Shown: piece after piece, positions 48,572-56,316 of the stretch
Position numbering within the stretch: position 1 is the stretch's first letter
Layout: the number at the start of each line of letters is the position of its first letter
Assembly (NCBI GenBank): GCA_000398025.1
Contig: ASKX01000003.1
Location: 1 to 64,000 of the forward strand
Reading direction: 5' to 3'
From: Candidatus Paceibacter normanii SCGC AAA255-P19
GTDB lineage: Bacteria > Patescibacteriota > Minisyncoccia > Minisyncoccales > Paceibacteraceae
Length of the DNA stretch: 64,000 bases
Program-made: the position numbers and the translations under genes
Notes under the pieces: model-generated
Databases searched by the model: none
What the model was told of the DNA's origin: nothing
Seen by the model: only the letters and a program-made list of their open reading frames with translations

Positions 48572-49279
48572 TTATATTTTACACACCCCTTTAATTTTTT
48601 TTAACCTTTTAAATCCTAAAGAAACAAAAATAGCTAAGCCGATTAAGATAATTGCCGGAATAAGCGCTTTTAAAAAACCCTCCATTTCCATTATAGAAAA
48701 ATTGTAGAGGCCGTGCAAGAAAATACTTATCCCCAGACCCAAGCTGAGCAGTCGTAATCTTTTTTTTGTTTCAAAAAAAGATAAAGCCAGAAAATAACCT
48801 ACTGTTGCTGAACACAAAACATGTAAAAAAGTCGCCCCTAAAAACCGGAAAGCGCTGATTGAGAGAACTCGACCAGCTAAAAAAGTTGGGCCCAAAGGAA
48901 GTAAAATTAGAATATTTTCCAAAGCAGCAAAACCCAGGGCAGCAATTATCATATAGAGCATGGCGTCTAATGGTTCATCAAACTCCGGACTCTTCAAGAC
49001 TTTTTCTCTGACCACCAGATATTTCAAAAATTCCTCAACTAAAGCTACCCCAACAAAGGTGTTCAAGATAACAATCAAGGCAGGAGCAAGAGTTAGTTTC
49101 TCAATTTCTTGGAAAATTCCTACCTCTATAAAAACCGTTGGAATGGCTATTAATAAACCGCAAAAGAATATTTTTAAAATCATTTGATTCGATTCTGGAT
49201 GAGCATCCTTTCTTAAGTAAAACAAAAGCCAGATTATACTGGGAGCCAAACCAAAAAATATATAGAGAGGATACGTCAT
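48572..49279 (-). CDS. PrsW-like intramembrane protease
   Basis: 235 residues with about seven hydrophobic helices. The family motifs are VALVEEFLKYLVV (EExxK), GFAALENILILL (E-N) and TFLHVLCSATVGYFLA with HGLYNF. PrsW-type enzymes are membrane glutamic proteases, in Bacillus cleaving the anti-sigma factor RsiW; here no anti-sigma gene is near, so the substrate is unknown. Confidence 0.82.
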   Translation of the reverse strand: MTYPLYIFFGLAPSIIWLLFYLRKDAHPESNQMILKIFFCGLLIAIPTVFIEVGIFQEIEKLTLAPALIVILNTFVGVALVEEFLKYLVVREKVLKSPEFDEPLDAMLYMIIAALGFAALENILILLPLGPTFLAGRVLSISAFRFLGATFLHVLCSATVGYFLALSFFETKKRLRLLSLGLGISIFLHGLYNFSIMEMEGFLKALIPAIILIGLAIFVSLGFKRLKKIKGVCKI

Positions 49280-49304
49280 TAACCAAGTTTTTATTTATGA
49301 GTTC

Positions 49305-49322
49305 GATGAGATAAATCTCATC
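49305..49322. repeat. Palindrome at the valS stop
   Basis: GATGAGAT/ATCTCATC around AA, then GAC; the valS stop codon is inside it. It matches the second hairpin of the dispersed element. Confidence 0.65.
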
Positions 49323-51396
49323 GACTACCGGGCCACTCTTCTATTATTAAATATCTTTTATCTTTTATTGGAAGTTTTTGGTATATCTCTTCAGTGATGA
49401 AGGGGATAAACGGGTGTAGAAGTTTTAGAGAGGTTAGTAATACATATAATAATACTTTTTGACTTTCAACTTTTGAACTTTGAACTTTGAACTTTTCTAT
49501 GTAGATATCACAAAAATCATGCCAGAAAAAACTATAAAGCTGCCTAGCTGCCGCCCCAAACCTAAAACTCCCCAAATCCTTATTCACCGACTTAATTATT
49601 TTGTCTAACGCCTTCAGTATTTTTTTATCCGCCAAAGTTAAATTTTTAGATTTGGAAATTGCCTGCCCCGTAGGAAGCCGAAGGCTTTCCTTCGGGGGAA
49701 ATTGCATTAGCACAAACCGGCTGGCATTCCATACTTTATTACAGAACTTCCTTCCCATCACAATGTTATCTTCCACAAATCGGATATCTTGCCCTCCCAT
49801 TATTTGCCAGGCGATACCAAAACGAGTGGCATCAGCTCCATATTTTTCACAAAGCACTAAAGGATCTATACCGGTTCCCAAAGATTTAGACATTCTTTTT
49901 CCTTCTCGGGTTAAAACTGTGGCGTGAATATAGACATCTTGAAAAGGAGCTTTTTTCATAAATTCTATTCCTGAAAATATCATTCTAGCCACCCATAAGT
50001 TTATAATTCCCCGGTCAGTAGAAAGCACATTGGTCGGATAAAACGTTTTTAAATCTTTAGTTTTTTTAGGCCAGCCCAAAGTGGCAAAGGGCCAGAGAGC
50101 AGAAGAAAACCAAGTATCCAAAACATCATCTGCCCCTTTTATTGGGATTTTATGGCCCCACCAGATTTGCCGGGAAATACACCAATCTCTAACGTTCTTT
50201 AACCAATTAAAATAAACTTTCTCCCAACGTTTAGGATGAAACTTCACCTTTCCTGATTTTACTGCTTCAATCGCCGTTTTAGCTAATTGGTCCATTTTTA
50301 AGAACCGCTGTTCAGAAGGAATTAACTCCAAAGTGGTGCCACAACGATAACATTTGGGCACTTGATGCGAATAGTCTTTGACTTTTTCTAAAAGTCCAAG
50401 TTTTTTTAAATCTTCAACTACTTTTTGCCGAGCTTCCAGCGCTTTCATTCCCTGATAAGGAAGAGGGGCAGCTTTGGTAATTTTCCCTTGCTCGTCGATC
50501 ACCTGAACCTGCGGCAAATTATGCCTTTGAGAGATTTCATAATCTGTTAAATCGTGAGCCGGAGTGATTTTTACTGCTCCCGTTCCAAATTCTGGATCAA
50601 CTAATCTATCAGCAATAATAGGAATAACTCTATTAGCTAGAGGCAAAGTTACCTTTTCCCCAACCAATTTTTTATATCTTTTATCTTTAGGATTAACTGC
50701 TACAGCCGTATCTCCCAACATTGTTTCTGGCCTAGTCGTTGCGACGATAATAAAATTATCGTCGTCTTTTTTTATGGGATATTTTAGATACCAAAGTTTC
50801 CCTTTTTCTTCTTTATATTCTATCTCAAGGTCAGATAGTGATGTTTGGCATCTTGGGCACCAATTAACCACCCTTTTTCCTTTATATATCCAGCCTTTTT
50901 TCTGATAATGCTGGAAGCAGGTTTGGACTGCTCTAACATATTCTTTATCCATAGTGAACCTGGTTCGCGACCAGTCACAAGAGCAACCCAACTTTTTGAA
51001 TTGTTCTAAGATAATGTTGCCGTATTTCTCTTTCCATTGCCAAACTCTTTCAATAAATTGATCTTGGCCCAAATCAAACCTATTCTTCCCCTCCTTTTTT
51101 AATTCCCTTTCCACTACGTTTTGAGTGGCGATACCAGCATGGTCAGTGCCTGGCAACCATAAAGCCTTATATCCTTGAGTTCTCTTCCAGCGAATTAAAA
51201 TATCTTGGCAGACAACATTTAAAGCGTGGCCCATGTGCAGGGAGCCAGTAATATTGGGCGGAGGAATCAAAATTGTGTAGGGCTTTTTCCTTTTGCCAGG
51301 TAGTTTATCTGGATTAAAAAAACTACCCTTTTCCCAAAGATTATAAATTTTCCCCTCAACCTTTTTGGGCTCATAGATTTTTGGCAGTTTCGCCAT
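49318..51396 (-). CDS. valS: Valine-tRNA ligase, short form
   Basis: 692 residues against 951 in E. coli. PPPNITGSLHMGHALN (HIGH), VVNWCPRCQTSLSDLEIEY, the editing-domain core TTRPETMLGDTAVAV and DPEFGTGAVKITPAHD, and KRMSKSLGTGIDP (KMSKS) are intact, so charging and editing are expected. The C-terminal anticodon-binding part is short and the long C-terminal coiled coil is absent. Near its end a heptad simple repeat codes for KFKVQSSKVESQK. A double hairpin lies in the upstream region. Confidence 0.95.
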   Translation of the reverse strand: MAKLPKIYEPKKVEGKIYNLWEKGSFFNPDKLPGKRKKPYTILIPPPNITGSLHMGHALNVVCQDILIRWKRTQGYKALWLPGTDHAGIATQNVVERELKKEGKNRFDLGQDQFIERVWQWKEKYGNIILEQFKKLGCSCDWSRTRFTMDKEYVRAVQTCFQHYQKKGWIYKGKRVVNWCPRCQTSLSDLEIEYKEEKGKLWYLKYPIKKDDDNFIIVATTRPETMLGDTAVAVNPKDKRYKKLVGEKVTLPLANRVIPIIADRLVDPEFGTGAVKITPAHDLTDYEISQRHNLPQVQVIDEQGKITKAAPLPYQGMKALEARQKVVEDLKKLGLLEKVKDYSHQVPKCYRCGTTLELIPSEQRFLKMDQLAKTAIEAVKSGKVKFHPKRWEKVYFNWLKNVRDWCISRQIWWGHKIPIKGADDVLDTWFSSALWPFATLGWPKKTKDLKTFYPTNVLSTDRGIINLWVARMIFSGIEFMKKAPFQDVYIHATVLTREGKRMSKSLGTGIDPLVLCEKYGADATRFGIAWQIMGGQDIRFVEDNIVMGRKFCNKVWNASRFVLMQFPPKESLRLPTGQAISKSKNLTLADKKILKALDKIIKSVNKDLGSFRFGAAARQLYSFFWHDFCDIYIEKFKVQSSKVESQKVLLYVLLTSLKLLHPFIPFITEEIYQKLPIKDKRYLIIEEWPGSR
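49455..49500. repeat. GAACTTT simple repeat within valS
   Basis: Near-tandem heptamers (three perfect GAACTTT plus diverged copies) run through the coding region and are translated as FKVQSSKVESQK. This resembles intergenic simple repeats more than coding sequence. Confidence 0.6.
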
Positions 51397-51423
51397 ATAT
51401 TAAATAATTTTATCCTTTTTCTT

Positions 51424-51471
51424 GATGGTTCGTCTATACTCACCATCAATCCTGAGTATAACCGAAGGATT
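51424..51471. promoter_or_regulatory. Twin hairpins with complementary loops upstream of valS
   Basis: GATGGT/ACCATC (51424-51429 with 51442-51447) and AATCCT/AGGATT (51448-51453 with 51466-51471), each with a 12-base loop. TATACTC in loop 1 is complementary to GAGTATA in loop 2, allowing a kissing pair or an alternative central stem. A possible valS promoter (TTGAAA-17-TATACT on the minus strand) uses the loop 2 sequence as its -10. Confidence 0.65.
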
Positions 51472-51497
51472 GATTTTTTTCAATTTTTTGTTAGAAT
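51470..51497 (+). promoter_or_regulatory. Promoter for tRNA-Glu and the GT2 gene
   Basis: TTGATT (51470-51475), 16 bases, TAGAAT (51492-51497), 11 bases before the tRNA. Confidence 0.5.
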
Positions 51498-51508
51498 AAT
51501 CTTGATTT

Positions 51509-51580
51509 GGCCCCATCGTCTATCGGCCAGGACATTAGGTTTTCATCCTAAAAAGCGGGGTTCGACTCCCCGTGGGGCCG
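51509..51580 (+). tRNA. tRNA-Glu(TTC)
   Basis: Acceptor GGCCCCA/TGGGGCC, anticodon stem TTAGG/CCTAA around TTTTCAT, discriminator G at 51580, then C and the ATG of the next gene. Confidence 0.95.
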
Positions 51581-51581
51581 C

Positions 51582-53123
51582 ATGTCAAAAGATTACATTA
51601 ATCTCAGCCGGGCCCAGGACCTTAAAAATCCCAAAGAGAGAATTATTTACCGCTTTTTTGAAGCTCTTCCCGTCACTCTTTCTTTAGGAACCCTGGGCTT
51701 TGTTTTTCTTCTCTCTTGGCTAGCACCAGCAGTGATAGCCATTTTTATTATTGCCTTTGATCTTTATTGGTTGTTAAGAATTAGTTATTTAGCTTGCCAT
51801 CAAATAGTTAGCTACAAGCAAATGGAAAAAAACCTTATCACCGATTGGACAGCTAAACTCAACCAACTGCCAGCCAGAAAATGGCAAGACATCTATCATC
51901 TGATAATCCTCCCTATGTACAAAGAAGGCATTGAGATAGTTAAACCTACCGCCCAGTCTTTAGTCGAAGCTGATTATCCTAAAGATAAAATGATAGTGGT
52001 TTTAGCCACCGAAGAAAGAGCCGGTGAGGTGGCTCAAAAAGTAGCTAAAGAAATTAAAAAAGAGTTTGCCTCAAAATTTCCCCACTTTTTAGTAACCACT
52101 CATCCCCAAGACATTATTGGAGAGGTGGCCGGCAAAGGTTCTAACGAAGCTTGGGCAGTGAAAAAAACCAAAGAGGAGATTATTGACAAGCTAACTATAC
52201 CCTACGAGAATATTATTGTTTCCGGATTTGATATTGATACCCGGCCCGAACCCCAATATTTTAGCTGTTTAACCTGGCATTATTTAACCGCTGAAAATCC
52301 TTTAAGGTCCAGTTATCAGCCTGTCCCTGTTTACAATAACAATATTTGGGATGCCCCGGCTTTTTCTCGAGTCATCTCCAGCTCGGGTACTTTCTGGCAA
52401 ATGATGCAGCAAGAAAGACAAGAACAACTGGTAACCTATTCAGCTCACTCCATGCCTTATAAAATTTTTGAAGAATTGGATTATCCTCGAAACATTGTGG
52501 CTGATGATTCCCATATCTTCTGGAAGGCCTACTTCCGCTACGACGGAGATTATCGGGTCGTTCCTCTACATTATCCGGTTTCCATGGATGCGGTTATGGC
52601 TAAAAATTTATTTAGAACTGCTCTTAATCAATACCGCCAACAAAGGCGCTGGGCTTGGGGCTGCGTAGAAATACCTTATCTTCTTTATGGTTTTTTAAAA
52701 AATAAAAAAATCCCCCTTTGGAACAAGATTCGCCACTCTTTAATTGTTATCGAGGGTTTTTGGTCTTGGGCGACGGCGGCTTTACTGATTTTCTTTTTGG
52801 GCTGGTTACCTCTAATGCTGGGAGGAGAAAGTTTCAACATCACTTTACTCTCTTATAATTTGCCCAAAATTACCAGTTATATTATGACCGTAGCCATGAT
52901 TGGCATGGTAATTTCGGCCATTGTCAGTATGTTGCTTTTGCCTCCTCGGCCTCCAGATTACTCTCGCTGGAAAAATTTATCTATGGTTTTACAGTGGCTC
53001 TTGCTGCCTGTTACCTTAATTATTTTTGGCACTTTTCCGGCCTTGGACGCTCAAATCAGGTTGTTAGCGGGAAAACATTTAGGTTTCTGGGTTACAGAAA
53101 AAGTCCGCAAAAAATCATTCTAG
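51582..53123 (+). CDS. Membrane GT2 glycosyltransferase
   Basis: 513 residues. Two N-terminal helices (about 29-65), a cytoplasmic GT2 domain with IILPMYKEG, the FDIDTRP metal motif and NIVADDSHIFWK, the acceptor/processivity motif QQRRWAWG, and a C-terminal group of helices (about 385-480). This layout resembles cellulose synthase-like and other processive transferases, so it may make a surface polysaccharide. The ATG lies one base beyond the tRNA-Glu discriminator, so the message may be leaderless after tRNA 3' processing. Its end overlaps recG by nine bases, tail to tail. Confidence 0.82.
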   Translation: MSKDYINLSRAQDLKNPKERIIYRFFEALPVTLSLGTLGFVFLLSWLAPAVIAIFIIAFDLYWLLRISYLACHQIVSYKQMEKNLITDWTAKLNQLPARKWQDIYHLIILPMYKEGIEIVKPTAQSLVEADYPKDKMIVVLATEERAGEVAQKVAKEIKKEFASKFPHFLVTTHPQDIIGEVAGKGSNEAWAVKKTKEEIIDKLTIPYENIIVSGFDIDTRPEPQYFSCLTWHYLTAENPLRSSYQPVPVYNNNIWDAPAFSRVISSSGTFWQMMQQERQEQLVTYSAHSMPYKIFEELDYPRNIVADDSHIFWKAYFRYDGDYRVVPLHYPVSMDAVMAKNLFRTALNQYRQQRRWAWGCVEIPYLLYGFLKNKKIPLWNKIRHSLIVIEGFWSWATAALLIFFLGWLPLMLGGESFNITLLSYNLPKITSYIMTVAMIGMVISAIVSMLLLPPRPPDYSRWKNLSMVLQWLLLPVTLIIFGTFPALDAQIRLLAGKHLGFWVTEKVRKKSF

Positions 53124-55202
53124 ATGTGTTCTCGTTTGAAGCTCTTCTAACTCCCTCTTTAGCGAGGGATATTTTTTTAATTCTGGATCCTCTTTCAGAA
53201 TTTCTTTCGCCGCCGCTCGTGTTTTTTCAACTAGTTCAATATCTCTTAGGGAAGCCATAACAAAATCAGGGATTCCCCACTGTCTTTGGCCGGTTAAATC
53301 CCCTGGCCCTCTCAATTTTAAATCTTTTTCTGCTAATTCAAATCCGTCTTGAGACGACACCATTGCTTTCAGTCGAGGATTGCTTTGAAATTCACTGAAA
53401 AGAAAGCAGAATGACTGATGCTTTCCTCTTCCTACCCTTCCTCTAAATTGGTGCAGTTGAGCCAATCCAAATTTTTCTGCTCCCTCTATCATCATTAGTG
53501 TGGCATTAGGAAAATCGATACCTACTTCTATTACCGAAGTGGAAACTAAAACGCCTATTTTTTTATTTCTAAAACTTTTTAAGACATCTTCTTTTTCGTC
53601 AACTTTCATTTTTCCGTGAAGCATTCCGACGTTTAGGTCGGGAAAAATCTCTTTTGACAATTTTTCATATTCCTTTTTAACCGCTTTTACTTCTGCCCAA
53701 CTCTCTTTTTCGGTGTCGGCCTCAATCCTGGGACAAATCACAAAGACCTGTCTTCCCGATTTGACCTCCTGTCTTATAAAATCATAGGACTCTCTTCTTT
53801 TTTCCGGCGGAACAATTCTGGTAATTATTTTTTTTCTACCTTTGGGGACTTCTTTGATTAAAGATAAATCTAGGTCGCCGTAAATGGTTAAGGCGAGCGT
53901 CCGGGGGATAGGGGTAGCTGACATTGAAAGAAGGTGGGGCAGAAAACTCTGTTTCCGGCAAAGTTTTGCCCTTTGTTCTATTCCGAAGCGGTGCTGTTCG
54001 TCAATTATTGCCAGCCCTAAGTTTTTAAATTCCACTTTTTCTCGGACTAAAGCATGAGTGCCTATTAAAATATCAATTTTCCCGCTCTTTGTTTTTTCTA
54101 AAAGATCGATTCTCTTAATTTTTTTTCCATTGAATAAATTTTCTTTCCCGGTAATTAAACCGATATTTAATTTAAAACCTTTCAGTAAGTCCTTTACTGT
54201 TTTTGAGTGCTGTTTGGTTAAAATCTCGGTTGGAGCCATAAAGGCAACTTGAAACCCGGCCCTAACCGTGTTTAAAGCCGCCATTACTGCCACCACCGTT
54301 TTGCCAGAGCCAACGTCTCCGTCCAAAAGGCGGTTCATTGGTTTTGGCTTCTCCAAATCTTTTAAAATTTGCCAGGCCGATTTTTTTTGATCGACAGTCA
54401 GTTTAAAAGGAAGCTTGGCAGTAAACTTTTTAATTAATTCAAGGTCTATGGGGATAGCTGTTGCTTTTTCTCTGGCTAATTTTAGTTTCTCTCTTAAGAT
54501 TATAAGCGCTAATTCAAAAAGTTCTTCAAAGACAAATCTTTTTTTCGCCAAATCAGCTTTCTCTAAAACGTCGGGAAAGTGTATCTGCCAAACGGCCTCT
54601 TTTACTGGCATAAGATTATACTTTATTTTTATTTCTTCCGGCAGAAATTCGGGGATTTCATTTTTTAATTTGACTAAAAGCGGTTTTATTATAAATCTCA
54701 ACCACCTTGAAGACATTCCTTCGGTTTCGGGATAAACCGGGATTATTCTTCCTGTGTGAACAGAATCATATTTGGCTCCGTTTCCAATAAACCGAGGAGG
54801 AATTTTTTCATAAGCCGGGCTCGATAAATATTTTTTTCCGTTTTTTGAAGTTGTCTTTCCGGCCAGAAAAACAAAATCACCTTTTTTAAAGGTGTTTATT
54901 AAATAGGGCTGGTTAAACCAAGTGACTCTTGTGACTCCCGACTCATCGGCAACCCGCGCCTCGGTTATGGTCATTCTTCTTTTAAAAATCCTGATATTCT
55001 TAATATCCGCAATTTCTCCCTGGACGCAGGCAGTTTTCCCGACTTCCAAAACAGAAATAGGAGTTATATCTGAGAAATCTTCGTAGCGAAAAGGAAAATG
55101 AAAAAACAGTTCGCCGACTGTCTTAATTCCAAGCCGTTTTAACCTTGCTTGGTATTGGGGACCAACCCGAGGAATTTCTTCAACTGGCGTAGTTAAATCC
55201 AT
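53115..55202 (-). CDS. recG: ATP-dependent DNA helicase RecG
   Basis: 695 residues, full length. An N-terminal wedge (OB) domain (about 60-150) after VEEIPRVGPQYQARLKRLGI, then helicase motifs: LLDGDVGSGKTVVAV (I), AIIDEQHRFGIEQR (II), LSMSATPIPRTLAL (III), VSTSVIEVGIDFPNA (V) and QFRGRVGRGKHQSF (VI). It remodels stalled replication forks. The ATG lies one base after the tRNA-Arg(GCG) discriminator, leaving no room for an RBS. Confidence 0.95.
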   Translation of the reverse strand: MDLTTPVEEIPRVGPQYQARLKRLGIKTVGELFFHFPFRYEDFSDITPISVLEVGKTACVQGEIADIKNIRIFKRRMTITEARVADESGVTRVTWFNQPYLINTFKKGDFVFLAGKTTSKNGKKYLSSPAYEKIPPRFIGNGAKYDSVHTGRIIPVYPETEGMSSRWLRFIIKPLLVKLKNEIPEFLPEEIKIKYNLMPVKEAVWQIHFPDVLEKADLAKKRFVFEELFELALIILREKLKLAREKATAIPIDLELIKKFTAKLPFKLTVDQKKSAWQILKDLEKPKPMNRLLDGDVGSGKTVVAVMAALNTVRAGFQVAFMAPTEILTKQHSKTVKDLLKGFKLNIGLITGKENLFNGKKIKRIDLLEKTKSGKIDILIGTHALVREKVEFKNLGLAIIDEQHRFGIEQRAKLCRKQSFLPHLLSMSATPIPRTLALTIYGDLDLSLIKEVPKGRKKIITRIVPPEKRRESYDFIRQEVKSGRQVFVICPRIEADTEKESWAEVKAVKKEYEKLSKEIFPDLNVGMLHGKMKVDEKEDVLKSFRNKKIGVLVSTSVIEVGIDFPNATLMMIEGAEKFGLAQLHQFRGRVGRGKHQSFCFLFSEFQSNPRLKAMVSSQDGFELAEKDLKLRGPGDLTGQRQWGIPDFVMASLRDIELVEKTRAAAKEILKEDPELKKYPSLKRELEELQTRTHLE

Positions 55203-55203
55203 G

Positions 55204-55275
55204 TGCCCTCGAAGGGAATCGAACCCCTACCTGGAACTCCGCAAGTTCCCGTTCTGTCCATTAAACTACGAGGGC
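55204..55275 (-). tRNA. tRNA-Arg(GCG)
   Basis: Acceptor GCCCTCG/CGAGGGC, anticodon stem GGAAC/GTTCC around TTGCGGA. Bacteria normally use ACG with A34 changed to inosine. Discriminator A, then C and the recG ATG. Confidence 0.92.
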
Positions 55276-55281
55276 AAAAAG

Positions 55282-55368
55282 CGGTGGGAGAGGGATTCGA
55301 ACCCCCGGTACTCTTCCGAGTACTCCGGTTTTCAAAACCGGTGCAATCGTCCACTCTGCCATCCCACC
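55282..55368 (-). tRNA. tRNA-Ser(TGA)
   Basis: Acceptor GGTGGGA/TCCCACC, anticodon stem CCGGT/ACCGG around TTTGAAA, long variable arm GTACTC/GAGTAC, discriminator G. Confidence 0.95.
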
Positions 55369-55380
55369 CCGAAGGACGGG

Positions 55381-55471
55381 CGGAGAGGGTGGGATTTGAA
55401 CCCACGATACGAGTATTACCCCGCATAACGGGTTAGCAACCCGCCGCTTTCAACCGCTCAGCCACCTCTCC
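55381..55471 (-). tRNA. tRNA-Ser(GCT)
   Basis: Acceptor GGAGAGG/CCTCTCC, anticodon stem CGGG/CCCG around TTGCTAA, long variable arm. First gene of the tRNA-recG operon. Confidence 0.94.
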
Positions 55472-55482
55472 AACTACTCCCT

Positions 55483-55511
55483 ATTTTAGCTTCAAAATTG
55501 ACTAAAGTCAA
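55483..55511 (-). promoter_or_regulatory. Promoter of the tRNA-Ser/Ser/Arg-recG operon
   Basis: On the minus strand TTGACT (55506-55511), 17 bases, TAAAAT (55483-55488). No promoter is seen between the tRNAs and recG. Confidence 0.7.
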
Positions 55512-55517
55512 CTTAAT

Positions 55518-56222
55518 TTATCCGCGAGCTACTGCTAAACCAATAATTTCTTTGGAGCCGGCTTTTTTAAGGACTCGGGCGCACTCGGTCATGGTAGCGC
55601 CGCTGGTATAAACGTCGTTAATTAAAAGAATCTTTTTTCCTCTTACTGTCTCCGGGTTTTGGCAGAGAAACGCCCCTTTAATGTTCTCTTCCCTTTCCTT
55701 ATCTGAAAGCTCTACCTGAGGTAGAGTATTTTTTATTTTTACCAAAACATTATTCAACAGGGGGATTCCCCAAAATTGGGCTAAATTGTCACCAATCTCT
55801 TCTGCCTGGTTAAACCCTCGCCACCTTAATCTCTTTTTTCCCAGAGGCACAGGAACTAAAAAGAAATCAGTAAAGCTTGGCGGCTTCTCGATCAATTGAA
55901 AGTGTTCTATTATTAAAGAAGCTAAAGGTTCAGCTAGTTCCTTAATAAAGGGTTCGTATTTAAACTTTTGGATGAGTTTTCTAGTTAAAGGCTTTTGATA
56001 GTCGGCAGCAAAATATAAATCAGCCAGTTCAGCCGTGGAATATGGTCGAAGAGGATAAATCCTCTTCTCCTCCCTTCGCTGTCGCTCGGGATTTTGATGA
56101 AAACCGGAAATCTCCAAGCATCCTTGGCAATCGTCGCAAAGATAGCTACCTTCTTTTTGACAGCCAAGGCATTGTTTCGGAAAAAAGAGATCAAAAAGAT
56201 AATTTTTAATTCCTTTCCCCAT
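55518..56222 (-). CDS. comF: ComF-like phosphoribosyltransferase
   Basis: 234 residues from Met at 56222; an upstream in-frame Met at 56243 would add only palindromic sequence. N-terminal zinc site PKQCLGCQKEGSYLCDDC and C-terminal PRPP loop KILLINDVYTSGATM. ComF is needed for handling DNA during natural uptake, so it fits the two pilus clusters. Residues about 45-60 (PERQRREEKRIYPL) are encoded by a bipartite palindromic element, read in a different frame relation from the MBL and Hsp20 copies. Confidence 0.88.
   Translation of the reverse strand: MGKGIKNYLFDLFFPKQCLGCQKEGSYLCDDCQGCLEISGFHQNPERQRREEKRIYPLRPYSTAELADLYFAADYQKPLTRKLIQKFKYEPFIKELAEPLASLIIEHFQLIEKPPSFTDFFLVPVPLGKKRLRWRGFNQAEEIGDNLAQFWGIPLLNNVLVKIKNTLPQVELSDKEREENIKGAFLCQNPETVRGKKILLINDVYTSGATMTECARVLKKAGSKEIIGLAVARG
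56045..56090 (-). repeat. Bipartite palindromic element inside comF
   Basis: On the minus strand CCCGAGCGACAGCGAAGGG, AGGA, GAAGAGGAT/ATCCTCTTC (56048-56056 with 56059-56067) and GAC. About 45 bases, in frame. Confidence 0.75.
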
Positions 56223-56225
56223 CGA

Positions 56226-56272
56226 AATAAATTGAAAATTCATTGAAGATTGAAATGAATTGAAAATTCATT
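56226..56272. repeat. AATGAATT palindromes between comF and pilM2
   Basis: AATGAATT/AATTCATT (56254-56261 with 56265-56272) around GAA, preceded by a diverged copy (AATAAATT with AATTCATT). They lie between the divergent comF and pilus cluster 2 genes. Confidence 0.6.
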
Positions 56273-56298
56273 GAATATAGTATTTTTAATTGTATAAT
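56271..56298 (+). promoter_or_regulatory. Promoter of pilus cluster 2
   Basis: TTGAAT (56271-56276), 16 bases, TATAAT (56293-56298). AAGGAG (56309-56314) lies just before ATG 56317. Confidence 0.7.
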
Positions 56299-56316
56299 GA
56301 TACAATAAAAGGAGCT

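Noticed and set aside
51397..51508. T-box riboswitch controlling valS.
   Set aside because: No specifier loop or T-box consensus could be found, and the likely promoter lies within the hairpins.
55193..55436. Open frames over the tRNA-Ser/Ser/Arg run on both strands.
   Set aside because: The three cloverleaf tRNAs explain the sequence; the frames carry the usual spurious peptides of tRNA genes.
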